Shown here one piece after another: positions 37,607-47,964 of a DNA stretch of 64,000 bases. The notes below the pieces were generated by a model that was not told where the DNA came from, did not search any database, and saw only the letters and a program-made list of their open reading frames with translations. The position numbers and the translations under genes were made by a program. The number at the start of each line of letters is the position of its first letter. The first letter of the stretch is position 1. The stretch comes from Cricetomys ansorgei (lineage: Eukaryota; Chordata; Mammalia; Rodentia; Nesomyidae): assembly GCA_026225945.1 (NCBI GenBank), contig JAMJFZ010000070.1:248001-312000 (forward strand), read 5' to 3'.

Positions 37607-38329
37607 CTGAGCTTTTGAAACTTGATATCAATAGTTAACTATATGTTGAAGCTATAGCATGACTTTAAATCTGTAGCCAGTTGATGTCAGGCCAAATGTC
37701 ATTTATATCTGGTGTTTGATTGTGATTTTTGTTAATATCTAATTTACTCTGAGATGGGATTAAAATTTATAGCCAGCCAACTGTTCAAAATTAGAGACTT
37801 TGGGTACAATGGGAGGAGGAAAGGGGTCTCTAAAACTCACTATATCCTTCTGTGGTACTAGGCATGCCATAACTGTGAGACACAGATCTATTATGTAACT
37901 CAGATTTCAGTAAAAAATTCAAGGTAATAGAAGGAGGAACGTTTTGAGATAAAGTGAAAAAATACTTTCCTCAATTGATTAATATAGGACATACCCATTG
38001 ATTACAATTAAGCTTCATTAATTAAATGAGTAAGTCAGAGTTTGTCATAATGCTATATATGCCTTTGCATTCTGCATAATACAATGGTCTGTGTGACAAA
38101 TTACTAGTGCAGACAAGATTATTGAGTGTAGAGATTTTTTCCTCATCCTTTAAGTGGCAGTCATTGAGATATTAGAAATAAACACTTGTTATGAAAAATA
38201 TAGACACTTAATATACTGACTTAATCCTTTCTGTTTGTTAAGTGAGTACCATGGATTGTATTTTCAGCTCAGTTCCAGATGCTCTTTATTCCTAAAAGGT
38301 TGAATATTGGCATTAGATAAAAATATTGT

Positions 38330-38400
38330 CAGGTCAGATAGATGGTTGCACTGTTGAGAACAATTATTAGTCTTCCAGGGAATGTCAACCACCTGCATAT
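38330..38400 (+). mobile_element. B3-type SINE, forward, truncated copy
   Basis: Same insertion as 8,597 and 27,000, but truncated after the CAACCACCTGCATAT block. The downstream body and CA tail are deleted. Confidence 0.6.
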
Positions 38401-38737
38401 CTCAAGCTTTTTCATCTTCAAGCTGTAGATGTAAGATGTTTTATGGAAGATGTTCTTTCACTCTTTTGTAATACACCGTGACAGTCAAAAATTCTTCACT
38501 TCCCTTCTTCATTGTGTGAATTATTCAAGACTACATATATCAGTATGTGCACTTGCTTGCTTACAAGCACTTAACTGGGTTTCTGGAGAAAGGAGAGTTA
38601 TATTTAGAAATGGAATTTCTGGCAGATACCACCTGTGTCTCCTTTTAAAAGAAGACAAATTTAAAATTAAAATATTATACATTATAACATTTAACACCAA
38701 AATTTTTAGCACCATTTCCAATGAAAACAAGTGATTT

Positions 38738-38740
<3 letters not shown>

Positions 38741-38773
<33 letters not shown>
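38741..38773. repeat. (AT)n microsatellite
   Basis: About 16 AT units after TTTCACAT. Paralogues at 20-60, 9,090, 27,530 and 60,165 have only the short seed, so the expansion is specific to this copy. Confidence 0.95.
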
Positions 38774-38774
<1 letters not shown>

Positions 38775-38926
38775 TGAACCATTAACACTTCTTATAAAAT
38801 GTGGAATTATCCTTTACAATCATCTACTAATCATCCTATGTTCAAATTCTTTGATAGTCTTAAAAATTTCTTAGAAAAATGATTGTCTTCTTTTAATAGA
38901 ATCTAACAAGCTGTATACATTACACT

Positions 38927-39060
38927 TTTATTTGAGATAGGAACTCAGTATGTAGCTCTAGCTTGTCTGGAATTCCCTGTGTAAACCAGGCTACATTCAA
39001 CTCATACAGCTCTATTTCACTCTGGCTCCTGACTGCTGTGACATGGGCCACCACATCTAT
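38927..39060 (-). mobile_element. B1 SINE, antisense, copy 3
   Basis: Same insertion as 9,250-9,382, reading GAGATAGGAACTCAGTATGT and closing GGGCCACCACA. Confidence 0.85.
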
Positions 39061-41231
39061 AAATGCTCTCAACACTGTTGCTGAAGATAAAGTTGAATTC
39101 TTCTTTCTTGTTCATTTCCCTCCACATTACTGCAATCTAGGCAAGATCCATCTTATCTGTGTCCCTTAAATTTCTCTTCACATCAATTTTCTCTTCTTTC
39201 TTTCATGGCATAAAAAGAAATCAGAAAAGTTGTCATGTCGATATTTTACCATCTGAATTTGTTTAATTGCTTCTGTACAGTGGTGCTTAACTTATTCCTT
39301 ATCCACTATATTTCTCACAAATTATCAGTTAAAAACTGCCTTGCTTGATTCATTGGCTTGGAGAAACATAATTTCATGAGGAACTCTACTCTGAATGATT
39401 CACATCCTGAGGCATACATATGTTTATCTCCTTCTTGATTGATCAGGTGAGTCCACATGAGGAGAGTCTAATCTGATATTCTTAAAGATGTTTGTTCATC
39501 ATTTATAAACAAGTACCATTGTCAAGGTTCCTAGGAGGACAGCTGCATTCAATGTTCAGAATGCTTTCCAGATTTTTCCCATTAATGCAAGCCTCCTTCT
39601 CAAGGTGATTTTTGACCCGAGGTGGAAGAGGAAGCCTAAGCACTAATTGTAATCCATTATAGGGGCTGTAATTCAGAGAGGCCATGAAATGGCTTGGCAA
39701 AATGGGTACTATGTTCCTTCCATGGAGAGGAATCCAAACTTCCAAAGGTACAGAATACATAGCAGAGTGTGTCATGTATGTAGCAGAAGTACAACAAGAT
39801 ATCTAATTTTTCCTCTTTCATTTTAAAATAATAAGCAATGACTGATCTATAGCAGATTGCCCCATGAATTCCCAAGCATTGATAGGTACCCAGGTTGTTA
39901 CAGGTATCAAAGATATTAGGAAGCTACTCAAATATGTGTGGGTGGCTCTTTATGTCTCTGAGTAGAGAAGATCTTTGATTGCCAACCATGTGGACAGCAG
40001 GTGGATGAATTTAATTCCATTGCCTTTCTCCTTGTGAAAACTCTGAGCAGGTCAACATGAAGGAAACACACTTGTCAGCAATACAGGGGCTCCCTGGATT
40101 GTGATTTATTCAAAGTAGGACAGGATTTTTCCAAGCAACCAAGAATGTGGTCTTTTTTTCTGGACATCACAAAAGATTCTAACTGTGAGGAGATAGCCTC
40201 TGCAGTTTCAGGTCTAAGGGGTGTGTATTTAGGAGGCCTGTTAGGTTATGATTGCATTCCCCAAATGAAAATGCCAATTTTCTAAGAAATCAAAGATAAA
40301 AGCTTTCCTATATACCAGAGGAACAAAATATATTGGTGCTTGGAAGTTTGTGAATATGGATGCCATTTTATGTATTCCCTGTAATTGTGCTTGTGTCTGT
40401 ATAAATGTGTGCTTCTTTGCTAGTGTGCTGGGAAAAGAAGTCAAACAAAACTATGCTATGCCATGTTTGAGTGTTAATGCTTGTAGGACAGCTCTTTTCT
40501 GAGTACAAGTATAGGAAGGAAGGGGTATATCTTGGGCATAGGAGATCTGGGAGGAGTTGGAAGGATAGGAGGGAGAACAGAAGACTTCTGAATGTATTTT
40601 ATGAGATGAGTAAACAAAAAGTTTTAAAATGTCAGGCAGAATGAATGTTTTGGGAAAGGAGGGCAATGATTATAAAGTATAATTTTGTTTGTTTCAAACA
40701 CCAACATATATGTATTGTACCTTGAGAGTTATATTTTTTAAACACAATGCAGGATACTTGTTTTTATTTGAGTGATTGAGTTACTAGGGGCTGAGTAAGG
40801 AAGAAGCACAAGAATGTTGTTAGTCTCCCGTCTGGTGGTATTAGAGCAAAAGAATCTGAAATATGTCAGAGAGCCCATCGATATATTCTGAATGGCATAG
40901 TTATGCATCCACTTGTTTATATGCATTACTATAGCCTTTGTACATCAATGTGTGGTTGGAGAAATAAACATGTCCCAACTCATAAGAGACTCATTTCCTG
41001 TTGTTTAAGACATGAATACTGATGTGTCCTGAGAGGGTGTGATCTGCATGGCATTAAACACATTAATAGCTTGTGATAACCTTTGAGATCATAATGGTTG
41101 CCTGGCAAACCCAATGAAATTCTTATGTCCCTTTATTATCTAGAAACAAGCATGAGGCAGCTGAGATGCAGTGATTTTTTTGGATATTTTACATTCTAAA
41201 GATCAGGATCCTCTACAACCTTTCATTTCAG

Positions 41232-41394
41232 CAAATGCTGGTGGTGATTCTTCCAACAAAGCCATAGTCCAAGCCTTGGAAACTTTTCTTGAGCTTTCAC
41301 CAGAACTTCAGTCAAGGATACCCGATGGACTAGGCTATAGTCTGTGGAAAAACTGGTCAGTATGTATTACGAATTTCAAATTGTTCACATCAGG
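41232..41394 (+). pseudogene. E1 exon-like segment, copy 5: the best-preserved exon candidate
   Basis: All the parts of an internal exon are present: a pyrimidine-rich tract ending TTTCATTTCAG at 41,231, an open body, and CATCAGG followed by a GTGAGT donor at 41,395. The surrounding frame is open from 41,171 to 41,398. Within the exon the peptide begins ANAGGDSSNKAIVQALETFL and continues through a GYSLWKNW motif. The copy at 11,764 is open in the same frame and matches at most of the first 20 positions. I do not recognise the family. The exon length (163 bp) is not a multiple of three. It could be a coding exon, an exon of a non-coding transcript, or a fossil. Confidence 0.4.
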
Positions 41395-41529
41395 GTGAGT
41401 TTTCCGCTGGGTACATTTCTTCAACAAGATTTGAAGCTACTTCTTACATTAGTCCCAGGTTCAGAAAGGAAGTAGGTGTTGTATCTAGTACGTTAGTTGC
41501 CCAATATCTTCTATCTGATGGTCTCTAAG

Positions 41530-41745
41530 AACCTGAATTCACAGTGTGTTTACCATGTGGGAAGACAGACTGCATTGTGACTCACACTTAAGCCGGGATC
41601 ACAGTGGTCTCTGTGGCTCCTACAGCAATATCAAAGTCAGGACATTGCTGTTGATGCTGAGAGATTTTGACTCTGTCTCTTTTCTCAGAGTCATTGGCTT
41701 CGTTTCTGAGGCTTCTGAACATTATTCCTTCTAAGAATGGGATGG
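41530..41745 (+). repeat. E2 exon-like segment, copy 5
   Basis: Aligned with 575-900 and 12,055-12,265. The collinearity is interrupted at 41,748 by an insertion. Short frames only. Confidence 0.45.
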
Positions 41746-41747
41746 AT

Positions 41748-42483
41748 ACATCCCCCCAGAGCATGAGATCTCCCAAAATTCCAGGAATCTGAAATCATAT
41801 GCAGAAAGCATATTTATTGAAGCACAAGCTTGGAATCTCAATCATCAGTGATGCAGTGTTCCAGTCTTGAGATTCCCCAAGCAGCAATTAGGCAATGTTT
41901 TTATCCAGGTTATAACAGGTGGGCTGGATTTTTTCACTCAGCAGCTATGGATTGTGTGATATTTTAGAATGTAATGTTCTAGTGAAAAGGAAATGGTGGA
42001 CTAGGGAGTACAAGTTCCTGTTGACACTGTTTCATATGGTCACTCATCAGTCCTAGAAGGGGATACACTGAGTAATGTTGGCTTTAAACAAAGATGTCAG
42101 CAGGAGCAGATGGGCTTACTCAAACAAGTAGTTGTCCTTGAGATAAGGTCGTCCTTCATCCTTGGGCTCTTTATGGTTTCTGATAGGTTGCCCTTGGGAA
42201 GGGGGTGTTTATTACTTTTTCTAAGGAATTACTTGACTTGTAGGGTTAAGTCTAGGACAGGAGATTGAACGTATTCATTGCTGGACCTGGAATAGGCCTT
42301 AGATGAGGGACCTTGCACATACACATACAAAGAAATGGAATTTAGTGCCTTTATATATACTTATGTGTATATGTGTGTTCATATATATACATATATGTTT
42401 GTATAGGTGTATATATATGCATATATGTATAACTATGAATATACATATATGTATATATATGTACACATATACACATTTAGGAG
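41748..42483. mobile_element. LTR-like insertion, family not identified
   Basis: The paralogue at 12,265-12,275 runs straight from TGGGATTTAC into GAGCCATTCC. Here about 735 bp separates the matching TGGGATGGAT and GAGAAACTAT. The insert has a TTTATTGAAGCACAAGCTTG block and a long non-repetitive body to about 42,310, then a TATATG-rich tail. This resembles a rodent ERV LTR on the minus strand, but I saw no clean TG...CA ends or target-site duplication. Confidence 0.5.
42350..42480. repeat. (TATATG)-rich low-complexity tract
   Basis: Degenerate TA/TG steps forming the right end of the insertion. Gives a spurious frame at 42,303-42,503. Confidence 0.9.
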
Positions 42484-42484
42484 A

Positions 42485-43210
42485 AACTATTCTAAGTAGC
42501 TAGTATCTTAGTTACGTCGACTTCAGAATCCTGTACAACCTTTATTCCTACCTCTATCACATTGCCTCAATATTGGAGACCGATCACTTGCCAAAATTTC
42601 CTAAGGTCATGAGTGGATACTCACTTGCATGTCATGTACTAAGCAGCAAAATTGAAGTTTTGGTTGAGCAAACAGACCACAATGTTAAAATAGGTTCAGT
42701 GCAGCATGGAATTCTTGGTGAATTACTATGGGGAGTCAAAATATTTTTCTGATGCAGTTTTTTTAATTTTCACATCAAAGCTTAATATGAAGGGTATTGC
42801 TTACTCCATGATTTAATCTTATAATTTCAAGGTAATTTAACACATAGTGATCCCTTGTTCTATTATTTCTCCTGAGGAATGCAGGAGTCTAAAATACTTC
42901 ACCAAGTAGAAACAAAAACAAAATGTCCAAGTTCCATTTTTGGCTGTGTTTAGAATTGATGTAATAGAGTGTCAGCCCAGTGTTAGTGTTTTTATTCAGC
43001 TAAGACTGAGATGGAAAAGTTGGAAGGCATTCTGGAGGCCATGAACAAAACAGTTCTGAGGTGATGAATGTGTTCCCAATGGTAGTGTTTCAGTTCTGAG
43101 ATGAAGGTAGCCTGGAAGTTGGGAGCACAGTGACCATGCAGTTCTACAGTTCTGAGATGTGGAAGGTGTCCCCAGTGGGAAGGTATGCAGATATTCAGGA
43201 AGGCAGGAAC
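42485..43210. repeat. Flank of E2, copy 5
   Basis: Matches 12,275-13,030. At 43,050-43,170 it contains several near-repeats of CAGTTCTGAGATG, a local duplication not seen in copy 1. No gene. Confidence 0.5.
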
Positions 43211-43900
43211 CCTAAAGAAGACTTGCCCAGCGGAGTTGAGTTTTTCTGGCTGAGCAGAAGTGTATTCTCTCTTTCTTCTCTTCTCTTCTCTTCTCTTCTC
43301 TTCTCTTCTCTTCTCTTCTCTTCTCTTCTCTTCTCTTCTTTGCTTCTCTGTTTCTTTTCTTCACTTCTCTTACTGGCTGTCTCTATTGGGGAAGAAGGTA
43401 GCTGTTGAAGCTGTGGACCCTATGAACAGTGTGCAGAAGAGTGATCTCTATATACGGTTTCAGGCAGAAGGAGTTTCTCAGCGTGGCCTCTGCTTATAGG
43501 GATTTTTAGCCTATATTTGGCTAACCTAGAGTGGCTTCAGGGTCCTAGCTTAGGACCATGTGTGTTAATTAGGCCACTTTGGTTCTGATCTGGCCAGATT
43601 AGTGGGCATCTCATCTAGCTGGGAGTGGGTACCCTAGTCATTCCAGGAACTTTCCTATTGGGGTCTGATGTCCCTGAGCTCCCCAGTCTTGCAGAGCCAG
43701 ACTCTCATAATGGGGAAATGTTGATGCTCCGCAGTGGTTCTCTGTATCATTTGAGGTCATGTTGGACACATGGGTTTGTTGTCAGGGATCCAGAGCATCC
43801 AAGGGCCCCAGAAGTTTAGGGAGGAACCCAACCAGCAGCCTCAAAAGGCAACTGGCATCTTGATTTTGAAAGCCAATGGGAAAAGTCAGTTATGCACCAC
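43210..43900. repeat. Partial E3 segment with TTCTC expansion
   Basis: Homologous to about 1,620-2,230 and 31,390-32,000. It includes a CTCTATATACGGTTTCAGGC block that looks like a TATA-containing promoter region, and a terminal CAGGGATCCAGAGCATCC block. The GC-rich second half of E3 is missing. Confidence 0.5.
43274..43339. repeat. (TTCTC)n microsatellite
   Basis: About 13 perfect TTCTC units, a homopurine-homopyrimidine mirror repeat. The paralogous sites at about 1,738 and 31,520 have only one or two units. The frames 43,130-43,499 are artefacts of it. Confidence 0.95.
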
Positions 43901-44220
43901 AGCAGAAACACAGATGGCAATGCAATGGCAGTTTGGGTATGATAGGGACAATAAGCAGTGAAGCAAAGATCCCTGGAACATATCCACTGAGGGTAGAAGG
44001 AAAAGATGGGGTCCTACACCATGAGTCTACATTAGGGTTTGGACAAAGGTGAAATTTTGCCCCTGGTCTTGTAAATTCCAAATTCTGGTTGAGAATAGGA
44101 CTATAACAATCAAATCAAATTTGAAGCAAGCATGGTTTGAATAAATTAACTGAGTATTTGATAAGAAGATAGATTCTAACAAGGACCATTCTGAAGTTCA
44201 GCTTCTCTCCTTCCTTCTAT
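43900..44220. repeat. Segment paired with 13,040-13,330
   Basis: CTACATTAGGGTTTGGACAA against CTACATTAGGGGCTTGGAAA, and CAAATTTGAAGCAAGCATGG against CAAATTTCAAGCAAGCAGCT. Possible LTR end. It is followed here by 44,225-44,920 rather than by the 13.3-18.1 kb block. Confidence 0.5.
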
Positions 44221-44224
44221 CTTA

Positions 44225-46440
44225 AAGCTTAAACAAGAAATATTGTTCTATGGTGAAATCCCATGCATTCACAACTCTGAAGAGGAGCCTATGTTGACAC
44301 AGGTTATACAGTAAAATGTTCAGAAGCATGTATTATCATTCATATAATTGTATATCCTTGTGACAGAGTATATAAGGTCATTTGCTAATTGTAATCATTG
44401 GTAGGGGATAGATGTTATAATTCCCATGAAGTAGTGAGTGAGCATACATACTGTGTACTGTCCCTAGAAAAAAGCCAAGCCTTAAAATATAGAGAAAACC
44501 TGGTAAATGGTGTTAAGTATGTAATATATTAGGATAGCACATTTACTACTTGTCCTCTACATTTTTAAAAAAGGAAAAATGATCAATCTTTGATATATGC
44601 CCCATGCAATCACAACCATCAACAGAAGCTCAGAATAATATAGATTATAATGAATGGATCACAGAACTAAGTATTTTCTATAGTTGGTTCAATTGTCTAT
44701 TCTTGCATCTAGCATACTGACTGAAATAGACTGCCAACTCTGTGAACAGCAGCTTATCAGTCATTTGAATTACATAGCCTGCTCCTGGTGAGAATTCATA
44801 ACAGGCCAAGATGCATACAATTCAGTGTTTAGCAGTACAGTAGGTCAGGATGCTGGTTGTAAAGGAGAGGGTGGTGGTGGGCAGAATGTCTAGAAGGAAC
44901 CAAGACTGTTGTCTTTTTCTGTGGTCATTTTCAAAGATATCAATAGTGAAGATTCAACTTTTGCATTTTAGTCATTAGATTGTCAAAAACTTCCTGTTTG
45001 GATATCAAAAGCTATTCCCAAGTTAAAGTGGCAATTTTCCAGAATTCCACATATAAATATCTGTCCTTGGTGCCTGTGCTAGTGAATCAATGGAGGCATG
45101 GACATTTGTCAGCATGCATGTCATCTTATGTATCTTGAGTGTGTGTGTGTGTGTTAGTGTGTTTATTCATTAAGAGATATTTGTAACACTATTTCCTCTA
45201 CTGCTTTGCATCTTTCCACAGGGTTTTGGATCTGCTATTCAATTGAACATATTAAAGAGAACATGTGAACTTTTGAGTTTGAAGGTGCTGAAGGCAGAAT
45301 ATAGATTGAAGTTCATCTCCTATCTAGTGATATGAAAGCATGAGTTTCTGAATTATATCTACGAATTTATGAATCTGCTAGACTGGCAATGTAATACCTT
45401 CTATCACTTGTGTGCTTTACAGCACCCATTTTAACTAAATTGTTGGTAAGAGAAGTACAAAAGTGTTAGAACTCAAAGATAGACTTCTGATTTTGGAAAA
45501 ATTAATTAAGTTTATAGTGAAATGTTATGAGTGAGTGGGAGCAGTGTGGCTTTAGAAAGTTTGTTAACTTGTTACCGTCTATGAGATCATAATGGTTTCT
45601 TCATGACACCAATGAGATTATTATTATCCCCACTCATATAGCCAACAGGAATGTAGAACCTTAGATGCTATGGTTCTTGGTTTTGTTTTTGTTTTTGTTT
45701 TGTGTAACTCAACATCAGTATCTGCTACAACCTTTCATTTCAGCATATGTTGGTTTAAATAAAGCCATTGCTCATGTCTTGAAAGCTTGATTTCACATCT
45801 GGCATTAGAAGTAAAGGTAGTAATACCAGCTGACATAGGTTACAGTTGTGTATAAGTTGATCAAAGCATTTTGGGGGATAAATCCTTGTTTCCTATGAAT
45901 TGTCACTATGGAATGGAAACCTTGGTCTTCAGAGGTATCCACAATGGGTAAGTACTCCACTGTGTATATCTTCACCAGATATTGAACTCATTTCTTAGAC
46001 TAAACCTTAGTTGATGAAGTAGGTGTTTATCTCTAATGTGGCATCGCAGCATTTTTGTTTGTTTATTGTATTATTCTTTCATGCAATAGTACATCATGAC
46101 ATCAGTTTTTTTCGTTCTACCCATCCATGCCCTGTGCCCTCACTGATGCGCTGGTCTTCTATTTCCCATCAGAAAAGAACAGGTCTCACAAGGATATCAG
46201 CAGAATACAGTATAAAAATATGCAATATGACTAGGCGCAAACACTCAAATCAAGGTTGGATGATTCAAACAAGTGGAGGTAAAGTATCTCAAGTGCAGGT
46301 AAAAGAATCAGAGACACACTAACACTGCGGTTAAATTGTGACTGTCTGTGAGATCACAATGGTATCATGATGACCCCAGAAAAATTCTCATGATTCCTTG
46401 TCAAGCAGCCAACAGGCTGGGAGCAATGGAGATGTTGTAG
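44225..46440 (+). repeat. Diverged unit with E1 copy 6
   Basis: The left part pairs with 18,380-19,050. It then continues into a diverged unit that includes a GATCATAATGG block (45,580-45,660), E1 at 45,744-45,947, and a second partial repeat of the pre-E1 block at 46,330-46,440. The 99-codon frame at 46,023-46,322 has no recognised domain. Confidence 0.5.
45744..45947 (+). pseudogene. E1 exon-like segment, copy 6 (both splice sites intact)
   Basis: Acceptor CCTTTCATTTCAG ends at 45,743, and donor AATGG then GTAAGT starts at 45,948. Length 204 bp, like copy 3. In the shared frame it reads GLNKAIAHVLKA and then stops, so the coding frame is broken while the splice signals survive. Confidence 0.4.
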
Positions 46441-46904
46441 GTTTGTACTTTTATTGTTGTTGTTGTTTCTTTGTATATTTTATACTCAAGTATATTTTAT
46501 ATTCCTTTATGGTTGTGGAAGTTTATTTTTAGTTATATTTAAAATATTTTTTGTACTGTTGGGTAAGGGGCAGTCTAGGTCTTGCTGTTTTGTTGTGTCT
46601 GCCGGTGTTGTATTCTTGTGAGGGAAGTTTGTTTGGTCATGCTCTGTATGTGCTATCAGTAGAACACCTGAGTAATTCTATATAAATAAAAACACCTGAG
46701 CAGTGACAGTCAGGTTTCCTCTGTTCATCATGGTGCTTGCCATGACAGTGGTTCCCTCAGCTAAATTCTGGCAGGGATTTCATCTATCATTATGCCACTT
46801 TGTTGTCCTAGGTGAGCTCACATATCAACATACTTCTACAATCTACATTTCGCCATATGTTGGTCCTTATGTCTTTGAGGATGGAAGGTTTGGAGACACT
46901 GTTG
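46440..46904. other. Unclassified interval before the tandem array
   Basis: T- and GTT-rich stretch at about 46,460-46,600, then unclassified sequence with a 73-codon + frame (46,703-46,924) lacking recognisable features. Confidence 0.4.
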
Positions 46905-47960
46905 TTCATGGCATTCTGCTGTGACATCAACAATGTAAATATGTGATAGAATTGTGATGGTGTGACATTGACAACCTAGGCCTACGTCATCACAATTAGA
47001 AGAAAAATGTGATTGAATGTGGGATACAGCATCTTAATGTGGACAACATGACATCATAATCAATGTGAAATATATATCATCATAATAAGAAAAAAATAGC
47101 ATAATAATTGGGATGGAGTGAGATGAAAAAATGTAAATACACATCGTAATTTGGTTATGACATTATAATTGGGACAAGTTTACATAATATTTGGGATGGT
47201 ATGACAATATCAATGCAAGTATGTGATATCAAAATTGAAAGACAATGATATGAAAATTGAAAGAATATGATACCATAATTTGAGTTATATGACATTACCA
47301 CTGTTAACCAATGAAATCTTATTTGGAAAAAATTGACAGCAGAGTAACAATGTGACGTCATCTCTGTGAATGTGTGATATCATAATGAAAAGGAACTGAC
47401 ATCATAATTAGATGGATGTGTTAACATCAATGTAAGGATATGTAATAATGATTGGATGAAATGGACACCATAATCCTGATGACATGAGGTCGATGATGTA
47501 AATATATGGCACCATGATAAGAAATGCATGAAAGCATGGTTGGACAGAACAGACATCATAATTTGGATGATGTGAGAAAGTTAATGGCCAGAAAAGGTCA
47601 TCATAATTGGAACATCATTGTAAGACTGATAATATAATGTGAATTTTGTGAAATCATGAACGTAAACATTTGTCATCACAATTGTAAGAAAATGACATCA
47701 CAACTGTGATGTGACTTCAACACTATAAAGAAAGGAAATCAAAATAAGGAAGATATATCTGCAAAAATGGAAGGAAATTATACCTTGAGGATGTGACATA
47801 TTTTCATAATTTGAGGAAATGATGTGATAATTGCAAAGAAATTCTTTAAGTGGATACTGTGACATCAGCATTGTAATAAGAAGGGTATAGCATTATATTC
47901 GGAAGAAACTTTCATCATAATCATGATGGTGCAGATCAACATTGTAAGTATATGCTATCA
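46905..47960. repeat. Degenerate tandem array with CRE-like octamers
   Basis: About 1 kb of diverged repeats of a unit of roughly 60-75 bp. Recurring blocks are GTGACATCAACAATGTAA, ATATGTGATATCATAATTG and GGAAGAAAATGACATCATAA. Exact TGACATCA occurs at 46,922, 47,049, 47,397, 47,693 and 47,860. A perfect palindromic CRE, TGACGTCA, lies at 47,353-47,360. The array resumes at 49,140-49,285 after an insertion. No coding capacity. Confidence 0.7.
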
Positions 47961-47964
47961 TACT

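Larger units (their letters stand above)
37620..41130 (+). repeat. Unit U, copy 3
   Basis: Collinear with 7,870-11,640. It lacks most of the forward B3 body and tail at about 38,400 and about 100-200 bp elsewhere, and carries an (AT)n expansion at 38,741. The frame at 39,503-39,775 (minus) is not preserved elsewhere. No gene. Confidence 0.75.

Noticed and set aside
42303..42503. 66-codon frame after the LTR-like insertion
   Set aside because: Produced by the TATATG-rich tract.
43130..43499. Frames with SLLFS-type repeats
   Set aside because: Translation of the (TTCTC)n repeat in two frames.
46905..47960. Possible CRISPR-like array because of regular short repeats
   Set aside because: The units are degenerate, there are no uniform spacers, and the DNA is clearly mammalian.
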